DNA of 11,015 nt from an uncultured Clostridia bacterium. Lineage in GTDB: Bacteria; Bacillota; Clostridia; TANB77; CAG-508. The stretch covers positions 1 to 11,015 of the forward strand of contig CAKPKI010000055.1 of the NCBI GenBank assembly GCA_934167135.1. The letters are read 5' to 3'. The notes below the pieces were generated by a model. The model worked only from the letters and a program-made list of their open reading frames with translations. It was not told the origin of the DNA and made no database searches. Positions within the stretch are counted from its first letter, which is position 1, and each line of letters begins with the position of its first letter. Positions 1 through 5,750 of this stretch are shown one piece after another. Both the position numbers and the translations under genes were made by a program.

Positions 1-15
1 ATCTCTTTTTTCCAT
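1..15 (-). CDS. Start of a further minus-strand gene, cut by the window edge
   Basis: An ATG at 15-13 opens a frame reading M-E-K-R-D before the window ends. It is preceded by the ribosome-site-like GAAAGGA at 31-25 with a 9-base spacer, the same style of site used by lepB, ricT and murG here. Five codons are too few to identify the product. In Clostridia the gene after secD-secF is often recJ, but nothing visible tests that. The call rests only on the start codon and ribosome site. Confidence 0.45.
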
Positions 16-33
16 TTTCAACAATCCTTTCTT

Positions 34-74
34 ATATAAAAGGCTACTTTAAGTCTTAACCTAAAATAGCCTTT
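34..74 (-). terminator. Hairpin with short T tract after the SecF-like gene
   Basis: On the minus strand, arms 74-59 and 54-39 pair over 16 positions, including two G-T wobbles, around a TAAG loop (58-55). The outer arm AAAGGCTA/TAGCCTTT is perfect. The 3' arm runs into TTTTATAT, a weak T tract, so termination may be partial. It begins 4 bases after the SecF-like stop codon and lies just before the ribosome site of the next gene. That position fits a terminator or attenuator between the two genes. Confidence 0.6.
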
Positions 75-77
75 AAA

Positions 78-701
78 TTATTTTTCATTTTGTTTTATTA
101 CCATTAATATGCTAGCAACATACATTACAATAACTAGAACTGGTGTAAATCTACCTACTGGAATTCTTGCTAATGCAATTATACTTAATAATAGCATTTC
201 CGCAAAGATTGGAATTATTATTGTTCTACCTATAACTTTAAATACTCCTTTTTTATAATATCTTATTGCCATATAAATTAATATTAATACTGCTGAAATT
301 GCAAATGGTACAATATATTTTTTATAAATATCTATAAATTTAGTACCAGAAACTGTGTTTATTGTAGTATCTTCAGCTGTTTGTGTAAATTCATAATTTT
401 CTTTTACTTTATTTACAATATTATTTTTTTGTTCATCTGTTATTTCTTTTGCTTTTATTGTTACTAGATCTTGATAAATTTCAACTGTTTGAACAATATT
501 ATCTGCCCCATCAAGATTCTCATCTACTATTTCTTTTATCTTTTTTAAATCTACTTGTTGTTGTACATATATATCAAAACTTTTTGCTTGTGAATATCTA
601 AGTTCTTTATTAAATCCAAATATTCCAACTACCACAATACCAGCTAAAATTATCAATGCCATTATTGCAATAGTTATAATTTTTATATTTTTTTGTTTCA
701 T
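78..701 (-). CDS. Diverged, shortened SecF-like membrane protein
   Basis: This 207-residue protein has a membrane helix at about 8-29, an extracellular domain at about 30-125, and three more helices at about 129-147, 156-179 and 184-203. The order resembles SecF: first helix, short P4-like domain, then the membrane half. The run from TVSGTKFIDIYKKYIV into IYMAIRYYKKGVFK resembles the SecF entry into helix 2. The conserved GxDFxGG-type motif after helix 1 is not present; NKELRYSQAKSF stands there. The protein ends where SecF would carry its GYSINDTIVVF-type motif, so helices 5 and 6 are missing. The start at 701 was chosen over the upstream ATG at 725 because AGGAGG lies 6 bases before it. It begins 10 bases after the SecD-like gene and is surely co-translated with it. 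SecF kinship is inferred from partner and topology; an unrelated small membrane protein remains possible. Confidence 0.5.
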   Translation of the reverse strand: MKQKNIKIITIAIMALIILAGIVVVGIFGFNKELRYSQAKSFDIYVQQQVDLKKIKEIVDENLDGADNIVQTVEIYQDLVTIKAKEITDEQKNNIVNKVKENYEFTQTAEDTTINTVSGTKFIDIYKKYIVPFAISAVLILIYMAIRYYKKGVFKVIGRTIIIPIFAEMLLLSIIALARIPVGRFTPVLVIVMYVASILMVIKQNEK

Positions 702-711
702 GTCTTGCCTC

Positions 712-2082
712 CTATTTGTTTTCACTTAATTTCAACAATGTTTTTGTTACAACAATATTATATATTGCCATTAGTACTAATCCCCAAAACATTATCATTC
801 CAAAACTACTTAAATTTGTCCATCCTGAGAAGCAAAATACTATTGTTATAATCATTACAGGAACTAACTTTATAAATAATTCTTTATATGAACTTGTTAC
901 TGCTTCACTTACTACATCCATAATTTTTGTTTTATTTAACATCATTTGATTTAATTTTATATTAAATATTACTGCTAATATTATTGCTCCAATTCCCTCT
1001 ATTGTTATCATAACATTTGTATATCTTATTAATAATGATAATAAAGCAATAAATCCTAGACATGATATGCTTGCAAGTAATCCCTTTGATTTATATTTTA
1101 CAGTTAAAACTATAAATACCACTAATAATACTGCACCAGCAACAATTACTGAATATAATAATTGTTGATTTGTTATATCTGAATATAAAAATCTATTATT
1201 TTGTACTTTGTATTCTACTGGATATTTTCCAGAATTGATTAGCATTGTCAATTCTGCTGCTTTTGACATACTATTATTTACTGTTGTATTATTAGATGTT
1301 TGTGAACCTATTTTTATTCTTAAAGCATTTTTTTCTATTTTGTCAATATCATATTCATTTCCTGCCAATGATAATTTAGCTATTTTTTTAGTTGAATTTG
1401 TTGTTGTTTCTGCATTTTCTTCATTATTTGTTGTTTCTTCTGTTGCTGTTTGTTCACTACTGTCTGTCTCTGTACTATTTTCGCTATCACTTTTTTCTTG
1501 TGATTCTATTTCGTCTACTTCTGTTTTTAATATAGCATAGTCGTTTTGAAGTTCTTCTATTTTAGCTTGTCCTTCTTTTGTTAATATTACTTCTAAATAT
1601 ACTTGATATTCGCCATCTGTGTTTGATGTGTATGTATATTGAGCTTTTTTTACCATATTCTCATTTAGTAATTCTGTACTCGTATCTTTTTCTTTTAGCT
1701 CTACTTTTCCTGATGCAACTAAATAATATGCCAAATCGTCTGTTGTGTCATCTTCTGGCAATTCTACAACAATTGTTCCATCATCTTCGTTTAATGATAT
1801 TGTGTAATCTTGTGATTTTAAACTTTTTAGTCTTTTTTCTATTGTGTTTTTTACAGTTTTATAATTTTCTGTTGTTAATTCTTCTGAACTGCTTGTTTCA
1901 TCACTATTTTCACTTGATACTTTTAATTCTATTAGTCTTTCGCCTTTAAGTTCTCTACCTAATGAATATTCTTTTACCTTATCTTCCATCCTATTTTGTG
2001 TTTTTATATAAACTCCACCAAATGCCACTAGTACTATCAATACAATTGCTAGTATTATTGTTGCTATTTTTACTTTTTTCAT
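712..2082 (-). CDS. Diverged SecD-like (SecDF/RND-type) membrane protein
   Basis: This 456-residue protein has a helix at about 5-26, a large extracellular region at about 27-305, and a C-terminal membrane half with about five helices (307-328, 333-352, 359-375, 405-419, 423-446). Several parts match SecD: an IEKRL-KSL segment near 81-88 followed by GTIVVELPE (102-110) as in the P1 domain, AELTMLINSGKYPVE (276-290) matching the SecD ELALVLRSGALPV-type run, and ITIEGIGAIIL (359-369) matching LTLPGIAGIIL. SecD uses a proton gradient to assist Sec export. Aligned without gaps, the essential Asp of the VDANVIIFERI motif falls on Lys376, and the Glu on Asn383. Residues about 192-231 are a Ser/Thr/Glu/Asn-rich low-complexity insert. 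SecD is usually of similar or slightly smaller length when split from SecF. The start follows GAGG at 2090-2087. It lies 20 bases after the HD gene, in the same transcript. I read it as SecD-derived, with export activity doubtful. Confidence 0.6.
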   Translation of the reverse strand: MKKVKIATIILAIVLIVLVAFGGVYIKTQNRMEDKVKEYSLGRELKGERLIELKVSSENSDETSSSEELTTENYKTVKNTIEKRLKSLKSQDYTISLNEDDGTIVVELPEDDTTDDLAYYLVASGKVELKEKDTSTELLNENMVKKAQYTYTSNTDGEYQVYLEVILTKEGQAKIEELQNDYAILKTEVDEIESQEKSDSENSTETDSSEQTATEETTNNEENAETTTNSTKKIAKLSLAGNEYDIDKIEKNALRIKIGSQTSNNTTVNNSMSKAAELTMLINSGKYPVEYKVQNNRFLYSDITNQQLLYSVIVAGAVLLVVFIVLTVKYKSKGLLASISCLGFIALLSLLIRYTNVMITIEGIGAIILAVIFNIKLNQMMLNKTKIMDVVSEAVTSSYKELFIKLVPVMIITIVFCFSGWTNLSSFGMIMFWGLVLMAIYNIVVTKTLLKLSENK

Positions 2083-2102
2083 TTTTCCTCGTTCCTTTCC
2101 CT

Positions 2103-2762
2103 TTATAATAATTTAGTTCCATTTATTACTAATTCAAACCAAATATGTAAATATTTTGCTGCATATTTGCTCATCATTGTTCTATCCATAAATATTTGAA
2201 AATAATCTAGTACTGGACATATTTGAGTATCTATTGTTAAATTCAATATAACTTTTCTTTCTTTTGCATCAATGTCTAACTTTGCATCAGTTACTGCATA
2301 ATTAACTCTATCATGTATATCAAATGTTGACATATTAGTGTTTATTACTCTATCTCTATGCACATCAGATTTATCAGCTAATATCAAAGCAGCTGATATA
2401 TCACTTACTGCTGTTCCTGTTCCTTCGTCATGATTTCCTATTGCCATCATTATTTCTGTTCTTTCATCTGCTAGCATTCCTAATTCTTTTAAAATATTAT
2501 ATGCTAGTATTGCTCCACTATGGGCATGATCTACTCTGTTTACACAATTTCCTATGTCATGTAGATATCCAGCAATTTCTCCAAGTTCAACAGTTCTTTC
2601 GTCATAACCTAATTTTTTTAATATTTCTCCTGTTCTTTTTGAAACTATTCCTATATGTCTATAAGAATGTTCTGTATATCCCAATGCTTTTAATTGTTTT
2701 TGAGAAGCTTGCACAAATGCCTTTACTTCTTCATCATTTTTTACATCTTCTAATGTTATCAT
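2103..2762 (-). CDS. HD-domain metal-dependent phosphohydrolase
   Basis: This 219-residue soluble protein carries an HD domain. Candidate metal ligands are His36 (SYRHIGIV), His68-Asp69 (GYLHDIGN), His79 or His81, His111 (IGNHDE) and Asp130 (ILADKSD). HD proteins hydrolyse phosphomonoester or phosphodiester bonds, often in nucleotides or signalling nucleotides; the substrate cannot be read from the sequence. Residues 150-219 form a non-HD C-terminal portion with alternating hydrophobic residues. Two adjacent ATGs exist at 2765 and 2762. AGGAGG lies 3 and 6 bases from them, so the second is preferred. It is the first gene after a strong promoter and is followed by the SecD-like gene. From memory, an HD protein next to secD is common in Clostridia, which supports orthology but not a function. 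Confidence 0.85.
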   Translation of the reverse strand: MITLEDVKNDEEVKAFVQASQKQLKALGYTEHSYRHIGIVSKRTGEILKKLGYDERTVELGEIAGYLHDIGNCVNRVDHAHSGAILAYNILKELGMLADERTEIMMAIGNHDEGTGTAVSDISAALILADKSDVHRDRVINTNMSTFDIHDRVNYAVTDAKLDIDAKERKVILNLTIDTQICPVLDYFQIFMDRTMMSKYAAKYLHIWFELVINGTKLL

Positions 2763-2787
2763 CATTTGCCTCCTTTAGTCTTTATAG

Positions 2788-2816
2788 ATTTTACATTATT
2801 TTCTTAAAAATATCAA
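2788..2816 (-). promoter_or_regulatory. Sigma-A promoter for the HD / SecD-like / SecF-like operon
   Basis: On the minus strand TTGATA (2816-2811) is followed by a 17-base spacer and TAAAAT (2793-2788), with TG directly before the -10 box. Transcription would start near 2781, giving a leader of about 18 bases containing AGGAGG. It lies just beyond the terminator that closes the upstream unit, as expected for a new transcription unit. Confidence 0.8.
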
Positions 2817-2883
2817 CTGTTTTTCTGTTTTTTTCATTAAAATGGTTATTATTTAATGATTTTATTTATTATATATAAGTTTT

Positions 2884-2907
2884 AAAAAAGCTAATTTATT
2901 AATTAGC
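2884..2907 (-). terminator. Intrinsic terminator after the TIGR04086-type gene
   Basis: On the minus strand GCTAATT (2907-2901), loop AATA (2900-2897) and AATTAGC (2896-2890) form a perfect 7-bp stem, followed by six T (2889-2884). The TAA stop codon of the upstream gene (2905-2903) lies inside the 5' arm, so ribosomes reaching the stop would overlap the stem. It separates the lepB-led unit from the HD-led unit. Confidence 0.85.
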
Positions 2908-3265
2908 CTTTGTTTACTCCTATTATTCCACCTATCATTCCACAAACAATTCCAGTTGTAATTATTATTATAGAATGTATACTTATTGTAAAATTATGAT
3001 TTATTATTCCTGATAATATATATATAATTATTAAATATATTCCCCCTATTAATGAGCCATTTAATAATCCATTCTTTTTCATTTTTAAATTGCATATTGA
3101 ACTACCTATGAATATGCTTATTATTGTAATCAACACAACTACTGGTTCTATAATATTCTCGCTAATTTCTGTATATGTTAGTATTAATGAAAATATAAAT
3201 AACAATATTATTGTACATATTATTGATATAGCTATCCCTTTAATTATATTTATTAATATGTTCAT
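2903..3265 (-). CDS. TIGR04086-type small integral membrane protein
   Basis: This 120-residue, very hydrophobic protein has four predicted helices at about 8-31, 39-59, 68-87 and 96-117. Visible signatures are the YTEISENIIEPVV loop (31-43), IGSSICNLKMKKNGLLNG (53-70) and the C-terminal GMIGGIIGVN (109-118). These look like the TIGR04086 family of Firmicutes membrane proteins, which I recall as lying close to yajC, SCIFF or secD-secF. Its function is unknown to me. The start at 3265 was chosen because GGAGG (3276-3272) lies 6 bases before it; an upstream in-frame ATG at 3316 would add 17 charged residues and has no comparable site. It closes the lepB-led unit, ending inside the terminator stem. 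The two SecD/SecF-like genes lie one gene further on, so a membrane or export role is a reasonable guess only. Confidence 0.7.
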   Translation of the reverse strand: MNILINIIKGIAISIICTIILLFIFSLILTYTEISENIIEPVVVLITIISIFIGSSICNLKMKKNGLLNGSLIGGIYLIIIYILSGIINHNFTISIHSIIIITTGIVCGMIGGIIGVNKG

Positions 3266-3317
3266 AATCGGCCTCCTTGTATATTTATATTCTATAGGCA
3301 CATACTTTATGACCATA

Positions 3318-3641
3318 TTATGGCAATATTTCTAATCCACCATATAAATTAAATACATTTGTATATCCTAATCTTTTCATTATTCTATATGCATTTCTGC
3401 TTCTTCCTCCATATTGACAATAAGTTACAATTAACTGATTTTTTTTAGGTATTTCTTTTTGTATTCTATTTATGACTTCAAATTCGGGTATGTTTATAGC
3501 TCCCTGTAAGTGACCTTCTTGATATTCCTGTCTACTTCTTACATCAAGTAATACTGCTCCTTGTGCTATTTTTCTTCTAAATTCTTCTGCTGTAATATCT
3601 CCATTTTGTATATTTCTACAAAGTCTTCTTCTACAAAACAT
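3318..3641 (-). CDS. Single-domain rhodanese-like sulfurtransferase
   Basis: This 107-residue protein is a single rhodanese domain. LLDVRSRQEYQEGHLQGAIN (31-50) is the typical DVR...E...GH..GA segment. The active-site loop CQYGGR (75-80) has catalytic Cys75 and the closing Arg80. Such proteins carry persulfide sulfur on the Cys and pass it to acceptors or to thiols. There is no signal peptide, so it should act in the cytoplasm. Two extra Cys (3 and 8) sit in the basic N-terminus MFCRRRLCRN. The start ATG at 3641 has a run of six G (3652-3647) as ribosome site, and this run is locked in an inverted repeat with the upstream region. The gene follows the ferredoxin and ricT, so a role in sulfur supply for Fe-S or thiolation chemistry is plausible but unproven. 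Confidence 0.9.
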   Translation of the reverse strand: MFCRRRLCRNIQNGDITAEEFRRKIAQGAVLLDVRSRQEYQEGHLQGAINIPEFEVINRIQKEIPKKNQLIVTYCQYGGRSRNAYRIMKRLGYTNVFNLYGGLEILP

Positions 3642-3645
3642 TTTT

Positions 3646-3676
3646 ACCCCCCTTTATATTATATACAAAGGGGGGT
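3646..3676 (-). promoter_or_regulatory. Perfect inverted repeat covering the rhodanese ribosome site
   Basis: Arms 3646-3655 and 3667-3676 are perfectly complementary over 10 positions, six of them G-C, with an 11-base loop. On the minus strand the 3' arm is AAAGGGGGGT, whose G run lies 5 bases before the rhodanese ATG. Read-through mRNA could therefore fold and hide the start site. On the plus strand the repeat is followed by six T and would work as an intrinsic terminator, yet no plus-strand gene is visible. The loop contains TATAAT in the minus orientation, without a good -35 box. Confidence 0.7.
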
Positions 3677-3694
3677 TTTTTGTGTCTTTTTTTA

Positions 3695-3874
3695 TTAATC
3701 ATTCGCCTCGATTGGTGCTTCAACTGGACAAACTCCAGCACATGTGCCACAACTTATGCATGCAGATTCATCTATCACAAAACAATTTTCTCCTTGTGAT
3801 ATACATCCTACTGGACATGCTGCTGCACAAGCACCACAACTTATACATTTATCACTTTGTATTCTATATGCCAT
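3695..3874 (-). CDS. 2[4Fe-4S] ferredoxin, clostridial type
   Basis: This 59-residue protein has two cluster motifs: Cys10, 13, 16 and 20 (CISCGACAAACP), and Cys39, 42, 45 and 49 (CISCGTCAGVCP). In this fold each cluster takes three Cys from one motif and the last Cys of the other. It is a small cytoplasmic low-potential electron carrier, matching the usual 55-60 residues. Two further Cys, 24 and 31, lie between the motifs, where common clostridial ferredoxins have none. The start at 3874 is preferred: GAGGTGG lies about 8 bases ahead. A GTG at 3886 would add four residues but overlaps that ribosome site. It lies 38 bases after ricT and 53 before the rhodanese. Confidence 0.93.
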   Translation of the reverse strand: MAYRIQSDKCISCGACAAACPVGCISQGENCFVIDESACISCGTCAGVCPVEAPIEAND

Positions 3875-3912
3875 ATTTTTCACCACCTCTCATTTTTTAA
3901 AATAGTCATCAA

Positions 3913-4824
3913 CTAATTTTCTTTTAATTTTAAATCCTTTTTTTCTAAATTTTCTAATTCTTTTAGTTCTTTTTGATATTCCTTTTCTTCATTATCTGTA
4001 TGTTCTTTTGCAATGTCTTTTATTATTTTTATTTCTTTTACTTCATATCTTTTAAATTTATATATTTCACCATCTTTAATTTTTACCTTTACTATTTCTT
4101 TTAAAGGCTCAATTCCTTCAACTTCTCCCTGTCCATCTGGTGTTTTTACTATTGCACCTATATTAGGAAGTTTTTGAAGTTTGTCTTCATATACATCTTG
4201 TTCATATTTTAAACAACACATTAATCTTCCACAATTTCCAGAGATTTTTGATGGATTTAATGATATGTTTTGTTCTTTTGCCATTTTTATTGAAACTGTT
4301 TCAAAATCACTTAAAAAAGAACAACAACATAATTCTCTTCCACAAACTCCATTTCCACCTATTCTTTTTACTTCATCTCTTACTCCAATTTGTCTAAGTT
4401 CAATTCTTGTTTTATATATTGCTGCTAAATCTTTAACCAAATTTCTGAAATCCACTCTTCCATCTGCTGTAAAGTAAAATAATATTTTACTGTTATCGAA
4501 TTTATATTCTACATCTGTTAATGTCATTTCAAGTTTATGTTCTTTTATTTTTTTGTTACATAGGTCAAAAGCTTCTTTTTCTTTTCTTTTACAGTCTTCA
4601 GCATGTTTTATATCTTTTGCAGAAGCTAGTCTTAATACTTTTTTTAATGGATTTGATAGTTTTTCTTCTTCTATCATTCTATTAGGTACTACTACTTCTG
4701 CAATTTCTTCTCCTTGTATAGTTTCTACTACAACATTCTCTCCTTTTTTTACTTCTAACCATTTAGGATCAAAAAAATATATTTTTCCTAATCTTTTGAA
4801 TCTAACCCCTATTATCCTTTTCAT
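3913..4824 (-). CDS. ricT: RicT (YaaT), PSP1-domain regulatory iron-sulfur protein
   Basis: This 303-residue protein is a PSP1/YaaT family member. In Bacillus, RicT with RicA and RicF forms an Fe-S-containing complex that promotes RNase Y processing of some mRNAs and affects sporulation and biofilm pathways. The family core is visible: IGVRDEVKRIGGNGVCGREL (146-165), CCC (166-168), and SGNCGRLMCCLKYE (195-208). Cysteines at 161, 166-168, 198 and 203-204 include the likely cluster ligands, and Cys78 and Cys89 precede the core. Residues 270-303 are charged, Lys/Glu-rich and probably coiled or disordered. The start at 4824 has AAAGGA ahead. It lies 16 bases after holB, the same order as the holB-yaaT pair in Bacillus. 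RicA and RicF are not in this window. The family call is secure; the RNase Y role here is inferred. Confidence 0.93.
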   Translation of the reverse strand: MKRIIGVRFKRLGKIYFFDPKWLEVKKGENVVVETIQGEEIAEVVVPNRMIEEEKLSNPLKKVLRLASAKDIKHAEDCKRKEKEAFDLCNKKIKEHKLEMTLTDVEYKFDNSKILFYFTADGRVDFRNLVKDLAAIYKTRIELRQIGVRDEVKRIGGNGVCGRELCCCSFLSDFETVSIKMAKEQNISLNPSKISGNCGRLMCCLKYEQDVYEDKLQKLPNIGAIVKTPDGQGEVEGIEPLKEIVKVKIKDGEIYKFKRYEVKEIKIIKDIAKEHTDNEEKEYQKELKELENLEKKDLKLKEN

Positions 4825-4840
4825 ATAATTTGTCCTTTCT

Positions 4841-5746
4841 TTAAGTCTTATTATCTCCCATTATTTTTTGCCAAATAGAGAATAGCATATAATCAATACT
4901 CATATCATAATTACTATTTGCTTTTAATCTTCTTTTGGTTTCTTCTACAATTTCTACGCATTTTATATAAATTATATTTTGTTTGCTTAATTTTATTAAT
5001 AATACATTAATATATTCTAGTATAGATTGTATTTCTTCTTTTGATTTATATATGAATTCAGACATTTTTACAATATCTATTAAATCCATTGTTTGCATAC
5101 TTATGAAAATATTTTCAATATTTTCATAAATTTCTCTTTTTTCATTTAATTTTATTGCTTTTCCTATACTACCTTGTGATAGTTCTATAATATTATCACT
5201 TATTTGTCGCTCTACAAGCCCTTTTTTTAAATATTCTTTTATTTCTTCATTTTTTATGTTTTCAAATTGCATTCTAGTACATCTTGATTTTATTGTACTT
5301 AATAAATTTCCATCATTTGTACATATTAATATTATTGTTATATATTCTGGTGGTTCTTCTAATGTTTTTAAAAGTGAGTTCTGAGCCTCTATTGTCATTG
5401 TGTCTGCATTATTGATTATATATACTTTATTCCTTGATATTATTGGTTTCTCTGTGACTTTTCTTTGCATCTGTCTTATCTGTTCTATTCTTATTTTTTC
5501 GTCTATTGGTTCTATTAATTGAAAATCTGGATTATTATTGGTTTCAAATTCAATACAAGATTTACAGTTACAGTCATCTAATTCTGTTTTTAAGCATAAA
5601 ATTTTTTTTGCTATTTCTTTTGCTATTAACTTTTTTCCAATTCCTTCTGTTCCGTAAAATATATAACTATGTGATGTTTTATTTTTTTCTATAGATTTTT
5701 TTAATATTTCTTTATTTTTTTCATTACCTATTATGTTTTCAAACAA
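4841..5746 (-). CDS. holB: DNA polymerase III subunit delta' (clamp loader)
   Basis: This 301-residue AAA+ protein fits delta', a stator of the clamp loader that places the sliding clamp on primed DNA. It starts MFENIIGNEK as in the family. It has a P-loop-like GTEGIGKK (32-39), a small Cys cluster (51, 59, 61, 64), a degenerate Walker B region (VYIINNADTM, 108-117), AQNSLLKTLEEPP (121-133), and the SRC motif (154-156) that supplies the arginine finger. The Cys cluster is CNCKSC rather than the usual CxxCxxC, a minor variant. The start is TTG at 5746, supported by homology of the N-terminus. GGAGG within the end of lepB lies 14 bases ahead, a longer than normal spacing. It begins 4 bases after the lepB stop and continues into ricT. 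DnaX, the ATPase partner, is not in the window. Confidence 0.93.
   Translation of the reverse strand: MFENIIGNEKNKEILKKSIEKNKTSHSYIFYGTEGIGKKLIAKEIAKKILCLKTELDDCNCKSCIEFETNNNPDFQLIEPIDEKIRIEQIRQMQRKVTEKPIISRNKVYIINNADTMTIEAQNSLLKTLEEPPEYITIILICTNDGNLLSTIKSRCTRMQFENIKNEEIKEYLKKGLVERQISDNIIELSQGSIGKAIKLNEKREIYENIENIFISMQTMDLIDIVKMSEFIYKSKEEIQSILEYINVLLIKLSKQNIIYIKCVEIVEETKRRLKANSNYDMSIDYMLFSIWQKIMGDNKT
5101..5129. repeat. 13-bp perfect inverted repeat inside holB
   Basis: Arms 5101-5113 and 5117-5129 are perfect reverse complements with a 3-base loop. The repeat is almost all A/T and encodes part of a YENIENIFIS stretch of delta'. No T run follows on the coding strand, so it does not look like a terminator. 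It may be chance in such AT-rich DNA. Confidence 0.6.
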
Positions 5747-5750
5747 TTTT

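Noticed and set aside
1208..1949. Plus-strand open frames opposite the SecD-like gene
   Set aside because: They are low-complexity Leu/Ser/Phe-rich mirror frames of a T-rich strand, without ribosome sites or recognisable domains. The minus-strand frame has family motifs.
3266..3317. Internal promoter ahead of the TIGR04086-type gene
   Set aside because: TATAGA- and TATAAA-like boxes are present, but no -35 box sits at 16-18 bases; random matches are expected in this AT-rich gap.
3414..3442. Plus-strand TTGACA as a promoter for an antisense RNA ending at the 3646-3676 hairpin
   Set aside because: No acceptable -10 box lies 16-18 bases downstream (GATTTT at 17), so there is no sequence support for the promoter.
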